Below are positions 44,069-52,238 of a stretch of 52,238 nucleotides of DNA, one piece after another. The notes under the pieces were generated by a model, which saw nothing but the letters and a program-made list of their open reading frames with translations, searched no databases and was not told the DNA's origin. The stretch spans positions 1 through 52,238 of the forward strand of contig JAJFVL010000066.1 in assembly GCA_021371855.1 (NCBI GenBank), written 5' to 3'. The position numbers and the translations under genes are program-made. The first letter of the stretch is position 1. Every line of letters starts with the position of its first letter. This DNA is from Bacteroidales bacterium (GTDB lineage: Bacteria > Bacteroidota > Bacteroidia > Bacteroidales > VadinHA17).

Positions 44069-44150
44069 TTTTGTTTAACAAAAGTATTCCCAAAATGAGT
44101 ACGACGACTTAAGATTAAATTAAGGTTAGATTAAGAAAGGGTTAAGAAAA

Positions 44151-44834
44151 TCATGTTTGCGGCTCTTCACTCAAAACATATCCAAATCCTTTTTTTGTAT
44201 GGATTAGCTTTTGTGAGAAATCTTTATCGATTTTCTTTCTCAGGGAGTTAATATGAACGTCTATAACATTGGTTCCTGAATTGAATGAAAAACCCCAGAT
44301 CTTCTCTGCAATAAGAATTCTGTCAAATACTCTGCCTTTATTGCTTAACAGGAGCTCGAGTATCTTATATTCGGTAGCTGTAAGATTTATCTCCCTGTCA
44401 CTCCTTCTGACCTTTCTGGTTATTGAATCAAGTTCAAGGTCAAGGACTTTCAAAACCGGGCTCACAAATGCCTCTTTGCTTCTGCGATTCAACGCTTTAA
44501 TCCGGGCAAAAAGTTCCTGAAAACTGAATGGTTTTACCAGATAATCGTCAGCTCCACACTCAAAACCGGTAAGCTTGTCTTCGACGGAATCAAGTGATGT
44601 CAATATAATTACAGGAGTCAAAATATTATTGTTACGGATTCTCTTACATAATTCAAATCCTGAGATTCCAGGTATTACCACGTCAAGAATCATAACATCA
44701 TACTTTCTTGACAAGGCAAACTTTTCTCCAATTGTACCGTCATATGCCATATCGACTGTACAGTCATAGCTTTCTAATCCTATTTTTACAAATGACGATA
44801 TTTTGGGATCATCTTCAACCACCAATATTCTCAT
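44151..44834 (-). CDS. OmpR-family response regulator
   Basis: 227 residues. Receiver domain with the acidic pocket E7-D8-D9, phospho-acceptor Asp51 (ILDVVIPG) and Lys101 (VKPFSF), then an OmpR-type winged helix (LTATEYKILELLLSNKGRVF, GTNVIDVHINSLRKKID). It should bind DNA as a dimer when phosphorylated. The divergent histidine kinase at 45121 is its probable partner, and the ECF sigma gene downstream may be in the same operon. Confidence 0.93.
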   Translation of the reverse strand: MRILVVEDDPKISSFVKIGLESYDCTVDMAYDGTIGEKFALSRKYDVMILDVVIPGISGFELCKRIRNNNILTPVIILTSLDSVEDKLTGFECGADDYLVKPFSFQELFARIKALNRRSKEAFVSPVLKVLDLELDSITRKVRRSDREINLTATEYKILELLLSNKGRVFDRILIAEKIWGFSFNSGTNVIDVHINSLRKKIDKDFSQKLIHTKKGFGYVLSEEPQT

Positions 44835-45120
44835 AATCGTTTGAGATTATTCTCAGATCATTTTCCAAGATGTCAGATATCCTATAACAGAGAATCACTA
44901 CTTATATTTTGAAACGAAATCAATTTAATATTTTGAGTTAAATAATTTCTTTCAAACAACTATGCAAGTTAATTAAAATTAAAGTTTTAAAGAAAATTAT
45001 TTAAATTTGATAAAACAATTAACAATCAATGATAACCAGAGTTGAATGACTTGTTATGATCAGAACCCAACTTTTCTTTTTTTATTGAAATAATACCCTG
45101 TTGAGTATTTATAATTTGCA

Positions 45121-48114
45121 ATGGCTGATAAGAATAATAATCAGATATCAAGACCACACTGGTATTCATCAGATTTGCCACCTTCATTGCAAACAGCTGT
45201 ATGGATATCTGTTTTTATAGTCTTTGCTCTGAGTATCCTTGACCTTGCAGGATGGATATTCGACCTTACTTTCCTTAAAAGCATATTAGCGAAATGGATC
45301 CCTATGAAGATAATCACTGCTTATTGCTTTATTTTTACTGCAACAGCACTGGTGATTATCAAGGTAAATGCACCAGTGATAATCAAGCAAATCATCCCGG
45401 GCGTAGTTGCGATTTTAGTTAGTCTGGTAAGTCTGGCAACACTTTATGTATGCCTCTATCATATTAGTACCGGTCATGAATCTTCACTGGCTGAAGTATC
45501 CTATCTTACTTTTTGTTTCGCTCCCGAATCGAGAATGTCTTTTTTTGAAGCCTGCATTTTTTTCATCATCGGTAATATAGTTTTTCTGTTGATGGCAGAT
45601 AAAACGAAAACTTCAAATCTTGCTCATGTTCTTATCATTCCGATCGCACTTATAAGTTACTTTATTCCTGCCAGTTACCTGCTAGGTGTCTATTCTGTAA
45701 CTGAATTGATACACATGTCTGTGGCTCTGACCACCGGAATAGCATTTTGCGGGATATGTACTGTTGTTTTGTTGATAAAGCCGGATACCTGGTTCTTAAA
45801 GGTATTTACTGCCCGCGACACAGGAGGAATTATTGCAAGGAAGCTTCTGCTGCCACTGATGATTTTACCAGTTGTCATCGCATGGCTCCGGATAAATGGT
45901 GAACGGACAGGTATGTTCAAATCCAATGAAGGTATCGTTCTGGTGGCTCTTACTTATACTTGTTGTTTCCTTGCACTCATATGGCTGACAGCCAGATCTG
46001 TCAACAAGATAGATCTGAAACGACACGCCTCGGAAGAGGCATTGAAAAAGTCATATGCACGGTTGGAGTTATTATCTGAAACTGCAAACAGATTGCTCGT
46101 GAGCAAGAATCCTCAGGAACTTGTCAATGAACTCTGCAACCGGGTAATGAAGTTCCTCGATTGTCAGTTTTTTTTCAATTTCATTGTTGACGACACCGTA
46201 CGTAAACTGCACCTGAACACTTATGCCGGAATTTCTGTCAAATCAGCACAAAAAATTGAATGGCTTGATTTCGGAGTCGCTGATTGCGGATATATCGTCC
46301 TCGATGGTAACAGAATTGTCGCAAAGAATTTTTCAGATACTTCAGATCCACGTACTGACCTTATCAGATCCTTCGGTATAAAAGCATATGCCCGCCATCC
46401 GCTTTTATCCCGCGATAAAGTTATTGGAACCCTTTCTTTTGGATCAAGTACCCAGATTAGTTTCAGCGAAGAGGATCTCTCCATGATGAAGATTGTTACA
46501 GACCAGGTTGCTATTGCCATTAGCAGGATAAGAAATGAAAATGCATTGCGCGAAAGTGAAGAGAGGTTTAAAGCCATGGCTGAGGTATCACCCGTTGGAA
46601 TGGGAGTAGTGGAATTCGCAAGCGGGAAATTTCTTTATATAAATCCTTCGTATGAACAATATTTTGGTTATGACAAAGATGAGCTTCTGAGTAAAAAAGC
46701 TCCGGAGATATTCCTGGACACAAAGGATAAAGAATTAATTTATAAAAAGCTGGAGGAAGACAATTTTGTCTCAAATTATGAAGTAAAGCTTAAAAGAAAA
46801 GATGGTTCATCATTCTGGAGCATGTCTTCAATAAGGCCAATTAAATTCATAAATAAACCGGCACTTCTGGAGACATTTATAGACATTACAGATCATAAAA
46901 GAGCTGAAAAGGAATTACAAAGCACGAAGGACTACCTTGAGAATCTGATAAATTACGCAAATGCCCCGATTATTGTCTGGAATCCTGATACCAGGATCCA
47001 ACTCTTTAATCATGCATTTGAACATTTGACAGGATATTCTTCTTCAGAAGTAGAAGGTAAAATGCTTGATGTGTTGTTCCCAAAAGCTTCCTTAAAAGAG
47101 TCAAATGCAAAAATCAAAGACGCATTAACCGAAAACTGGAAAACGATAGAAATACCAATACTGACAAAAAACAAAGAGATCAGAACAGTTTTATGGAATT
47201 CCGCAAATATTTATGATACCGATAGAAAAACTGTATTATCCACCATTGCCCAGGGTAATGACATAACAGAAAGGATAGACGCAGAACAAAAAGTAAAAGA
47301 ACGTACAAAGGATCTGGAACTGGCGAATCTTCAGCTGAAACAGGAACTGACAGAACGTTTTCAGGCACAGCAGGCTCTGAGAAAAAGTGAGATTCAATTA
47401 AAAGAACTCAACGCAACCAAAGATAAGTTTTTCAACATCGTAGCCCATGATCTTAAAAATCCATTTACCAGTCTTCTTGGATCTTCTGAATTGTTATCCA
47501 AGAATATCGATCAATTGGATAATGAAAAAATTCAAAATCTTGCAACAATACTGAATGATTCGGCAAAGTCAGGTTATGCAATACTTCAGAATTTACTGGA
47601 CTGGTCGCGATCGCAGACAGGAATGCTGAAATTCAATCCGGAAAGAATCAATTTAAGGAAATTAATAGATGAAAATATTTTAAACCAGGAACTATTTTCA
47701 ACTAATAAGGAAATTGAACTGTACTCTGAAGTAAAAGAAGACATTTTCATCTTTGCCGATAAAAACATGATAAATACCGTGTTGCGTAACATTCTGAGCA
47801 ACGCATTAAAATTTACTTACAGATATGGTAAAGTAGTTGTCAGTGCACTAATTGACTCTGATGATGCTATTATTTCAGTAAAAGATAACGGAATAGGAAT
47901 TTCAAAAGAAAATATAGATAAACTATTCAGAATTGATACTAAATATTCAATGCCCGGAACAAACAATGAACAAGGCACTGGTCTGGGGCTGAAATTATCC
48001 AGAGAATTTGTCGAAAAACACGGCGGCAGAATCTGGGTGGAAAGTATTGAATTTCAAGGCAGTGAGTTTACGTTTTCCATCCCTCAAATGAAGGACAATC
48101 ATCTCATGAAGTAA
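45121..48114 (+). CDS. Multi-domain sensor histidine kinase (8TM-GAF-PAS-PAS-HisKA-HATPase)
   Basis: 997 residues. About eight membrane spans fill residues 20-290. A GAF domain follows (about 310-470; LVNELCNRVMKFLDCQFF), then two PAS domains (about 480-600 and 610-730), a short coiled coil, HisKA with phospho-accepting His776 (FFNIVAHDLKNPF), and a HATPase with N-box NILSNALKFT, G1 VKDNGIGI and G2 GTGLGLKL. No receiver domain is attached. Transcribed divergently from the response regulator across 286 bp, it is the likely partner. The signal is unknown; the architecture suggests sensing of a small molecule or redox state inside the cell plus a membrane signal. Confidence 0.92.
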   Translation: MADKNNNQISRPHWYSSDLPPSLQTAVWISVFIVFALSILDLAGWIFDLTFLKSILAKWIPMKIITAYCFIFTATALVIIKVNAPVIIKQIIPGVVAILVSLVSLATLYVCLYHISTGHESSLAEVSYLTFCFAPESRMSFFEACIFFIIGNIVFLLMADKTKTSNLAHVLIIPIALISYFIPASYLLGVYSVTELIHMSVALTTGIAFCGICTVVLLIKPDTWFLKVFTARDTGGIIARKLLLPLMILPVVIAWLRINGERTGMFKSNEGIVLVALTYTCCFLALIWLTARSVNKIDLKRHASEEALKKSYARLELLSETANRLLVSKNPQELVNELCNRVMKFLDCQFFFNFIVDDTVRKLHLNTYAGISVKSAQKIEWLDFGVADCGYIVLDGNRIVAKNFSDTSDPRTDLIRSFGIKAYARHPLLSRDKVIGTLSFGSSTQISFSEEDLSMMKIVTDQVAIAISRIRNENALRESEERFKAMAEVSPVGMGVVEFASGKFLYINPSYEQYFGYDKDELLSKKAPEIFLDTKDKELIYKKLEEDNFVSNYEVKLKRKDGSSFWSMSSIRPIKFINKPALLETFIDITDHKRAEKELQSTKDYLENLINYANAPIIVWNPDTRIQLFNHAFEHLTGYSSSEVEGKMLDVLFPKASLKESNAKIKDALTENWKTIEIPILTKNKEIRTVLWNSANIYDTDRKTVLSTIAQGNDITERIDAEQKVKERTKDLELANLQLKQELTERFQAQQALRKSEIQLKELNATKDKFFNIVAHDLKNPFTSLLGSSELLSKNIDQLDNEKIQNLATILNDSAKSGYAILQNLLDWSRSQTGMLKFNPERINLRKLIDENILNQELFSTNKEIELYSEVKEDIFIFADKNMINTVLRNILSNALKFTYRYGKVVVSALIDSDDAIISVKDNGIGISKENIDKLFRIDTKYSMPGTNNEQGTGLGLKLSREFVEKHGGRIWVESIEFQGSEFTFSIPQMKDNHLMK

Positions 48115-48252
48115 TTAAATTTCAGGGGCCAGACTTTCCGCGAATTTTTGAGATCCATTATGATTTTTGAGTTCGGGTCAATGCGTGTATACTTTGAGCC
48201 GGAAATAAAGACGAAAAAGGTTACAAAGGACCCCGATTTTTAAGTTACCCCT

Positions 48253-50121
48253 TTATTTATCCTCCGGATTAAAAGCCAGCAGCGCCAGATAGCCATCGCA
48301 AAGAAATCCTTCGTATCCCCAGCACTCACCATTCCACGTTTTCCAGTCTTTGGTCATGCCACTTTCGCTGCAGGAGCCCTGGAAACCACCTTCGTCAATA
48401 CCTTTCAGGATTCCTTCCGAAATTGTCTGCAGCTGTTCATCAAGACCTGCTTTCTTAAAAGCTTTCAGGGTAAAATATGACCAGTTGAGAGATGCTCCTC
48501 CGTTCTCATACCGCTGGAATGCATCGCTGCCGTCATCCTTCTCACCACCACCCCAGCGCGGATCATGATGGGTATAATCCTCTTTTCTGACCGACACTAA
48601 GTTACCGGGAACTCCTAAAGTAAAGTCTTTGAATCCTGCCTCCTTCATTTTATTCCAGAGGGTCAGCATTATATCTTTAATCCTGTCCTCAGGCACCAGG
48701 TTGTAATAAACGGCCATGCTGTTCACCATCAGAAAGTAGTAATCGTGCAGTTTCCCGTCCTTACTTTTCCATCCTGCCAGCACTCCTGTCGACGGATTAA
48801 AAAAATTATTAAAGTATGCCTTCTTTAAATTGCCGGCAAATTGCCTGTAAAGTTCTGCATCATCCGTTTTACCCAGCATTTCTGCTACCACCACCATAAG
48901 ATTCAGGGCATCGTAGGTCAAGGCGTTACTAAAAGCATCCTCATGGCCAAAACCAATGGTGTCCCACCAGTTTGCCGGCCGGACTACCCCGTCCCATGAG
49001 CCTGAATTACCGCTCAGCTCATACTCCACAAGACCGTTTTTATTATAATCCCTTTTCATCTGCAGGTCGATCCATTCTTTGATTTTCGGATAGTATTTTT
49101 CAGCCCACCTGATATCATTTGAACCCATGATGTAATTGCAGGCTGAAATGACAAGAGACGGGTAGGTATCTAGATAATCATAAGGTTGTGATTTACTATT
49201 ATAATTATCAGCATTCTTATCCTCCCAATTACTATTGTATCCAAACATACCATATGCCTTCATCCCGTTCAGGTATCTTTCAATTGACATCCTTAGTAAA
49301 TCAAGTGCAGTTAAGGAATCCACCAGCGGAGGAGTTTTGAGAGCTAACATGGATGAAAGGTAAAGAGTAAATGCACATGGATCGCTGCACGAGTTGTTTG
49401 CAAGTACCTGCAGCCTGGGATTCACCTGGAAAAGGTTGAGATAATTGCGCCTGAAACCTGCATATTTTTCCTGCTCCACTCCTGAGAATAAGGGATAAAC
49501 AGAGTGAACAGTGAAGGTATAACTGACAACCTTCTGTTGTTTTGTTGCTACCGGCAAAAGAATTGAAATAAAGTTCGGATTGTCTTTCCTGCTTGCATCA
49601 TAATCAACAACTACATCACGTTTGTCAGCCACCACCTGGAATGTTCCCATATCGGGTAAATGAAGCACCGCAGGCAATCTGGTTTTTTTCCTGCCTGCCA
49701 TCACCCCCAAAAGGGAAGTATGGTTTTCACTCTTGCTGAATCTGAATTCAATACCTGGTAATGAATTATCGCCTCTGTAGTTTGAAGTTACGGTAAATTT
49801 TTTCACATAAAATTTAAACTCCCATCCTGCAATGCCGGCTGCTCCTTTCCTGCAAATATTCACCTGCGAATCAGATACTTTACGCAATTCATACTTCTCC
49901 GCTTCAGGTGACATTCTCCACTGAACGGGGTTTCTTTCCAGCTTACTATTTCCAAATGCATCCACCGTGAGATATTTCACAAAGGGAGCAGTGTCGGAAA
50001 GCTGGATCCTGTAATACTCTGAAGAATATTCAAAGCTCTTTATTTTATGAGTACACGACAGACTCAGGAACATTGTGACTGCCAATAACGGAACGGCAGA
50101 TAAAATTCTAAAATTTCTCAT
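48253..50121 (-). CDS. Six-hairpin glycosidase-like lipoprotein
   Basis: 622 residues. Lipoprotein signal (FLSLSCTHK, Cys about residue 23). An N-terminal beta-sandwich (residues 30-235) precedes an alpha/alpha-barrel with repeated helices: DYLDTYPSLVISACNYIMGS, WAEKYYPKIKEWIDLQMKRD, GHEDAFSNALTYDALNLMV and MTKDWKTWNGECWGYEGFL. This layout belongs to the (alpha/alpha)6 glycosidase superfamily (GH63/GH15-like MGH1 group). Acid/base residues cannot be assigned with confidence. Probably acts on oligosaccharides in the periplasm. No transporter genes are adjacent. Confidence 0.78.
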   Translation of the reverse strand: MRNFRILSAVPLLAVTMFLSLSCTHKIKSFEYSSEYYRIQLSDTAPFVKYLTVDAFGNSKLERNPVQWRMSPEAEKYELRKVSDSQVNICRKGAAGIAGWEFKFYVKKFTVTSNYRGDNSLPGIEFRFSKSENHTSLLGVMAGRKKTRLPAVLHLPDMGTFQVVADKRDVVVDYDASRKDNPNFISILLPVATKQQKVVSYTFTVHSVYPLFSGVEQEKYAGFRRNYLNLFQVNPRLQVLANNSCSDPCAFTLYLSSMLALKTPPLVDSLTALDLLRMSIERYLNGMKAYGMFGYNSNWEDKNADNYNSKSQPYDYLDTYPSLVISACNYIMGSNDIRWAEKYYPKIKEWIDLQMKRDYNKNGLVEYELSGNSGSWDGVVRPANWWDTIGFGHEDAFSNALTYDALNLMVVVAEMLGKTDDAELYRQFAGNLKKAYFNNFFNPSTGVLAGWKSKDGKLHDYYFLMVNSMAVYYNLVPEDRIKDIMLTLWNKMKEAGFKDFTLGVPGNLVSVRKEDYTHHDPRWGGGEKDDGSDAFQRYENGGASLNWSYFTLKAFKKAGLDEQLQTISEGILKGIDEGGFQGSCSESGMTKDWKTWNGECWGYEGFLCDGYLALLAFNPEDK

Positions 50122-50132
50122 TCTTTTGAATT

Positions 50133-50621
50133 TTATGCATTCTTGTAGCTCTTTTGCATCTTTATGACCGCCTCTCTAAACTGCGGTAAAGATTTCCATA
50201 ATTCTTTATCGCATACAGTCAATTTGTTACATTCGATACAACAATCATATCCTTTTCCGATTGCACATCTTCGAACTGAACAAGAATTTACGGTAACACT
50301 TACCGGTTTATCTTTTTGTTTACAACCATAGCAGAATATCCTGTCGGGATCAAAATCAATATTATACTTCTCCTTCATTTTAAATTCTTCATAAGCTTTC
50401 TTTTTGAGCTCAGGGCTATTCTCTATCGTTGCTTTGTAAACAGGACATTCAGCAGAACATTTATAACCACAATAATTAAGATTTTTCGGATCTGGTTTCT
50501 GTGGTTGCTGTCTTATCGGATCCTGTGCCAATGCCGGATTACCATAAACCAGTGCACAGCATGTTACTCCTGCTTTAAAGCATTTGTTGACGAAATCACG
50601 TCGTTTAAGATCTTTCTTCAT
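50133..50621 (-). CDS. Tat-exported DUF3795 cysteine-rich protein
   Basis: 162 residues from the ATG at 50621. The longer frame to 50684 puts 21 hydrophobic residues before the Tat motif and is less likely. KRRDFVNKCFKAGVTCCALV is a twin-arginine signal. The mature part has cysteine clusters: YCGYKCSAECPVY, FCYGCKQ, SCSVRRCA and YDCCIECNKL, suggesting a metal cluster folded before export, which explains the Tat route. It begins 11 bp before the glycosidase on the same strand, so the two may be cotranscribed. Confidence 0.8.
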   Translation of the reverse strand: MKKDLKRRDFVNKCFKAGVTCCALVYGNPALAQDPIRQQPQKPDPKNLNYCGYKCSAECPVYKATIENSPELKKKAYEEFKMKEKYNIDFDPDRIFCYGCKQKDKPVSVTVNSCSVRRCAIGKGYDCCIECNKLTVCDKELWKSLPQFREAVIKMQKSYKNA

Positions 50622-50710
50622 CAGGGAATTTTTAAGTTTAACCCGAATAAATATCAAATTTAAACAGAATACACTGTTATTCAAAGAGCTGATGGGAATA
50701 AATAAAGGCT

Positions 50711-50750
50711 GAGGGCGGAGGGCGGAGGGCGGAGGGCGGAGGGTGGAGAG
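50711..50750. repeat. Heptamer array GAGGGCG x5
   Basis: GAGGGCG four times, then GAGGGTG and GAGAG. It ends exactly at the stop codon of the phage-type membrane protein gene (50751) and marks the boundary between the Bacteroidota-like sequence and the right-hand segment. Confidence 0.85.
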
Positions 50751-51371
50751 TTAGGGATATTTAGCAAAGAATTTGGAGGCATCCTGGAGGGTTAGATAAT
50801 TAGCATAGGTGCTGGGAAGGTCAGCAACTTTTTCATAGGGTTTGCCATCCAGCAGAATGAACATTTCCCGGGATTGATCAGGGAGAATATTGAGCCAGAG
50901 GGCGAAGCGATCAGTGAGCTTGAGTTGGAGTTCGGGAGCATATTCTGAGGTTTGATTAGGATAGAGATATTCGCTATAAAGGGCGACACGAGCGAGAGCA
51001 GGGAGATAGACACCCTGGGAAGTATAAGTATACTTGAAACCGCTAAAGAGAGATTGACCGGAAGCAATTTCAAAGAAGGGCTGGCTGTATTTATAGAGAG
51101 TATGGTAGGTGATGAGACAGTCAATAGTATCCTTAATGACGGTTCTACAACTATCGGCATAAAGGGTAGCGACGAGATATTGATCATAGGTTTTGGTAAA
51201 GTGGTTTTTTTGGGCGACGGCAGTGAGAAAAAGAGTAGAGCCGCTCTCGCCAGTTATAGCAAGGCAGGTTTGCTCTTTGGGTTTGTATTCATTAAGTTTG
51301 TAGTAAGTTAAGAAGATAAGAGCGGCAAGGGCGAAAAAAATAAGGAAGGGAAGGAAATATTTTTTAAACAT
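50751..51371 (-). CDS. Single-span membrane protein in repressor operon
   Basis: 206 residues, no family recognised. One N-terminal membrane span (YFLPFLIFFALAALIFLTYY, residues 5-24), then a soluble domain of about 180 residues on the outer face of the membrane, rich in tyrosine and leucine. The start is set by AGGAG seven bases before the ATG. It begins 12 bp after the repressor stop, so it is in the repressor transcript and would be expressed in lysogeny. In temperate phages such genes often block superinfection, and that is a plausible but untested role. Overlapping frames on the plus strand (50952-51311) are open but lack a ribosome-binding site. Confidence 0.68.
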   Translation of the reverse strand: MFKKYFLPFLIFFALAALIFLTYYKLNEYKPKEQTCLAITGESGSTLFLTAVAQKNHFTKTYDQYLVATLYADSCRTVIKDTIDCLITYHTLYKYSQPFFEIASGQSLFSGFKYTYTSQGVYLPALARVALYSEYLYPNQTSEYAPELQLKLTDRFALWLNILPDQSREMFILLDGKPYEKVADLPSTYANYLTLQDASKFFAKYP

Positions 51372-51383
51372 AAGGACTCCTAA

Positions 51384-52037
51384 TTATTCACGGTTGACAG
51401 GACGGATGAGAAGATCAAGGAGACCAATCATTTGAAGGTCTTCTTCATCTTTTGTATATAGCTGGGGTTTATATTCATCGTTGAGAGGAATAAGCCAAGT
51501 AGTGCGGGTTTTGGGGTCAAGAAAGAGTTTTTTGAGAGTGATGCCATCGGAGGTGCGAAAAGCCATAATTTTGCCGGAAAGATGTTGATTGCGCCAATCA
51601 CGGGAACAGATTACGAGGTCACCATTGAGGATGAGAGGTTTCATAGAATTGCCGGAAACCCGGAAGGTTAAATAGGGAGGTGGATAGGCAAGCAGAGAGC
51701 GGGGGATTTCAAGAAAACCCAAGGGTTCTTCAGAGAGGACTTCCACGGGTTCACCAGCAGCAATTTCGGCAACGATAGGCAAACGGATGGTATCGGAAAG
51801 GAAAGAAGAATCCACAGGGATAAGTTCCTGGAACATTGAACCCTCACCGGTCAGGAGCCAATTTAGGTTTACATTTAATTTATCTGCTATTTTTGCAAGA
51901 ATATCAGCTGTGGGTTCTCTTTCACATCTTTCATAATGAGAAATAGCAGCTTGGGAAGTTCCAATTAAAGAAGCAAATTCAACTTGATTTAAATTTTTTT
52001 CTTCTCGTAACTTCTTTAATCTCAAAGCAATACTCAA
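51384..52037 (-). CDS. S24-type phage repressor (XRE HTH plus LexA-like peptidase)
   Basis: 217 residues from a TTG at 52037. A GTG at 52076 gives 230 residues but would overlap the operator, and the TTG has GAAGAAGG six bases upstream. N-terminal helix-turn-helix (NLNQVEFASLIGTSQAAISH), then a hinge with the probable self-cleavage site Ala-Gly (EIAAGEP), and the S24 peptidase with the nucleophile serine in VSGNSMKPL and the lysine in TLKKL. This is a cI/LexA-like repressor inactivated by RecA-stimulated autocleavage. It is divergent from a small HTH gene, giving a lysis-lysogeny-type switch. Confidence 0.9.
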   Translation of the reverse strand: MSIALRLKKLREEKNLNQVEFASLIGTSQAAISHYERCEREPTADILAKIADKLNVNLNWLLTGEGSMFQELIPVDSSFLSDTIRLPIVAEIAAGEPVEVLSEEPLGFLEIPRSLLAYPPPYLTFRVSGNSMKPLILNGDLVICSRDWRNQHLSGKIMAFRTSDGITLKKLFLDPKTRTTWLIPLNDEYKPQLYTKDEEDLQMIGLLDLLIRPVNRE

Positions 52038-52061
52038 TTTAACCTTCTTCAATAATACAAA

Positions 52062-52104
52062 TGTTATATTTTTCACTTGACAGATATAACAAATGGAATA
52101 TCGT
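52062..52104. promoter_or_regulatory. Divergent phage operator-promoter region
   Basis: A perfect inverted repeat TGTTATAT (52062-52069) and ATATAACA (52084-52091) separated by 14 bp. A rightward promoter TTGACA (52077-52082), 16-bp spacer, TATCGT (52099-52104) overlaps it. A leftward promoter (TTGTTA, 18 bp, TATAAC on the minus strand) overlaps it as well. A repressor dimer bound here would cover both promoters. Confidence 0.65.
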
Positions 52105-52142
52105 GTCCTAATACAGTGACTATAAAAAAAAGGAGATATTAG

Positions 52143-52238
52143 ATGTCAAGAGAAATTATGACGGGAGATGAGATAAGAGTGGAACTGGCAAGACAAAGGA
52201 TGACCCGGGTGCAATTAGCGAAGGATATGAATTTAACC
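52143..52238 (+). CDS. Partial Cro-like HTH protein, N-terminal 32 residues
   Basis: An ATG at 52143 opens a frame to the window end (32 codons). A Shine-Dalgarno AGGAG lies seven bases before it (52131-52135). The peptide MTGDEIRVELARQRMTRVQL reads like the first two helices of an XRE/Cro-type DNA-binding domain. Divergent to the S24 repressor gene, it would be the Cro or early regulator of the phage switch. Too short for firm assignment. Confidence 0.6.
   Translation, partial: MSREIMTGDEIRVELARQRMTRVQLAKDMNLT

Noticed and set aside
50952..51311. 119-codon plus-strand frame
   Set aside because: It looks partly protein-like, but it is antisense to a frame with a strong ribosome-binding site and membrane span, directly behind the repressor.

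Overview
The window looks like chromosomal DNA from a free-living Bacteroidota bacterium, probably near Bacteroidales/Marinilabiliales. The grounds are a TonB-dependent receptor with a carboxypeptidase-regulatory N-terminus, a GH172 (DUF2961) protein, YCF48-type lipoproteins, Tat-exported Gfo/Idh enzymes, a SMUG2-like glycosylase, AT-rich spacers, almost no Shine-Dalgarno sequences and TAnnTTTG-type promoters. I see no rRNA, tRNA or CRISPR array. The extreme right end (from about 50750) looks different: its genes have clear Shine-Dalgarno sequences and form a phage-type divergent repressor switch, so it is either a prophage edge or foreign (possibly mis-joined) sequence.

Layout. 1-98: start of a transposase-like ORF. 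150-2304: oxidoreductase plus zinc-type dehydrogenase pair. 2486-5497: envelope proteins and a truncated TPR protein. 5712-9468: exported carbohydrate module (Tat Gfo/Idh oxidoreductase, Tat TIM-barrel isomerase, GH172 lipoprotein). 9645-16517: housekeeping (OmpA-like lipoprotein, AI-2E family transporter, isoprenylcysteine-methyltransferase-like membrane protein, HrpB helicase, RlmF). 16518-18925: repeat-rich accessory DNA, including twelve 21-bp units in exact register, and a regulatory-like-domain protein. 18926-27850: candidate anti-phage locus. 28490-29319: XRE regulator with a C-terminally damaged ImmA/IrrE peptidase. 29316-38091: TPR protein, TonB-type receptor, DEAD helicase, AlbA_2 protein, SMUG2-like glycosylase, an unknown protein and a phosphatase. 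38436-44834: outer-membrane protein, SerA, MESH1-like hydrolase, DUF3795, ketopantoate reductase-like enzyme, superoxide dismutase, ECF sigma factor and response regulator. 45121-50621: large hybrid histidine-kinase-type sensor, six-hairpin glycosidase lipoprotein, Tat DUF3795 protein. 50751-52238: phage-like switch.

The most interesting unit is the operon at 18926-27138: a PLD-nuclease/SNF2 helicase, an Eco57I-type adenine methyltransferase, and a fusion of a zinc nucleotide/cytidine-type deaminase to a GHKL-ATPase/winged-helix module. A SLOG/DprA-like protein follows after a spacer carrying AAGGAC palindromes. The first two genes resemble DISARM/BREX-like restriction systems. The deaminase-GHKL fusion as third gene is not a composition I recognise from a named system. 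I infer that methylation marks self, the helicase/nuclease attacks unmodified DNA, and the deaminase and SLOG protein act on or sense nucleotides.

A second theme is short tandem arrays of 7-, 8- or 9-mers sitting on or next to the 3' ends of genes at eight places, plus REP-like 13-14 nt palindromes in two spacers. These suggest an active repeat-generating process in this genome.
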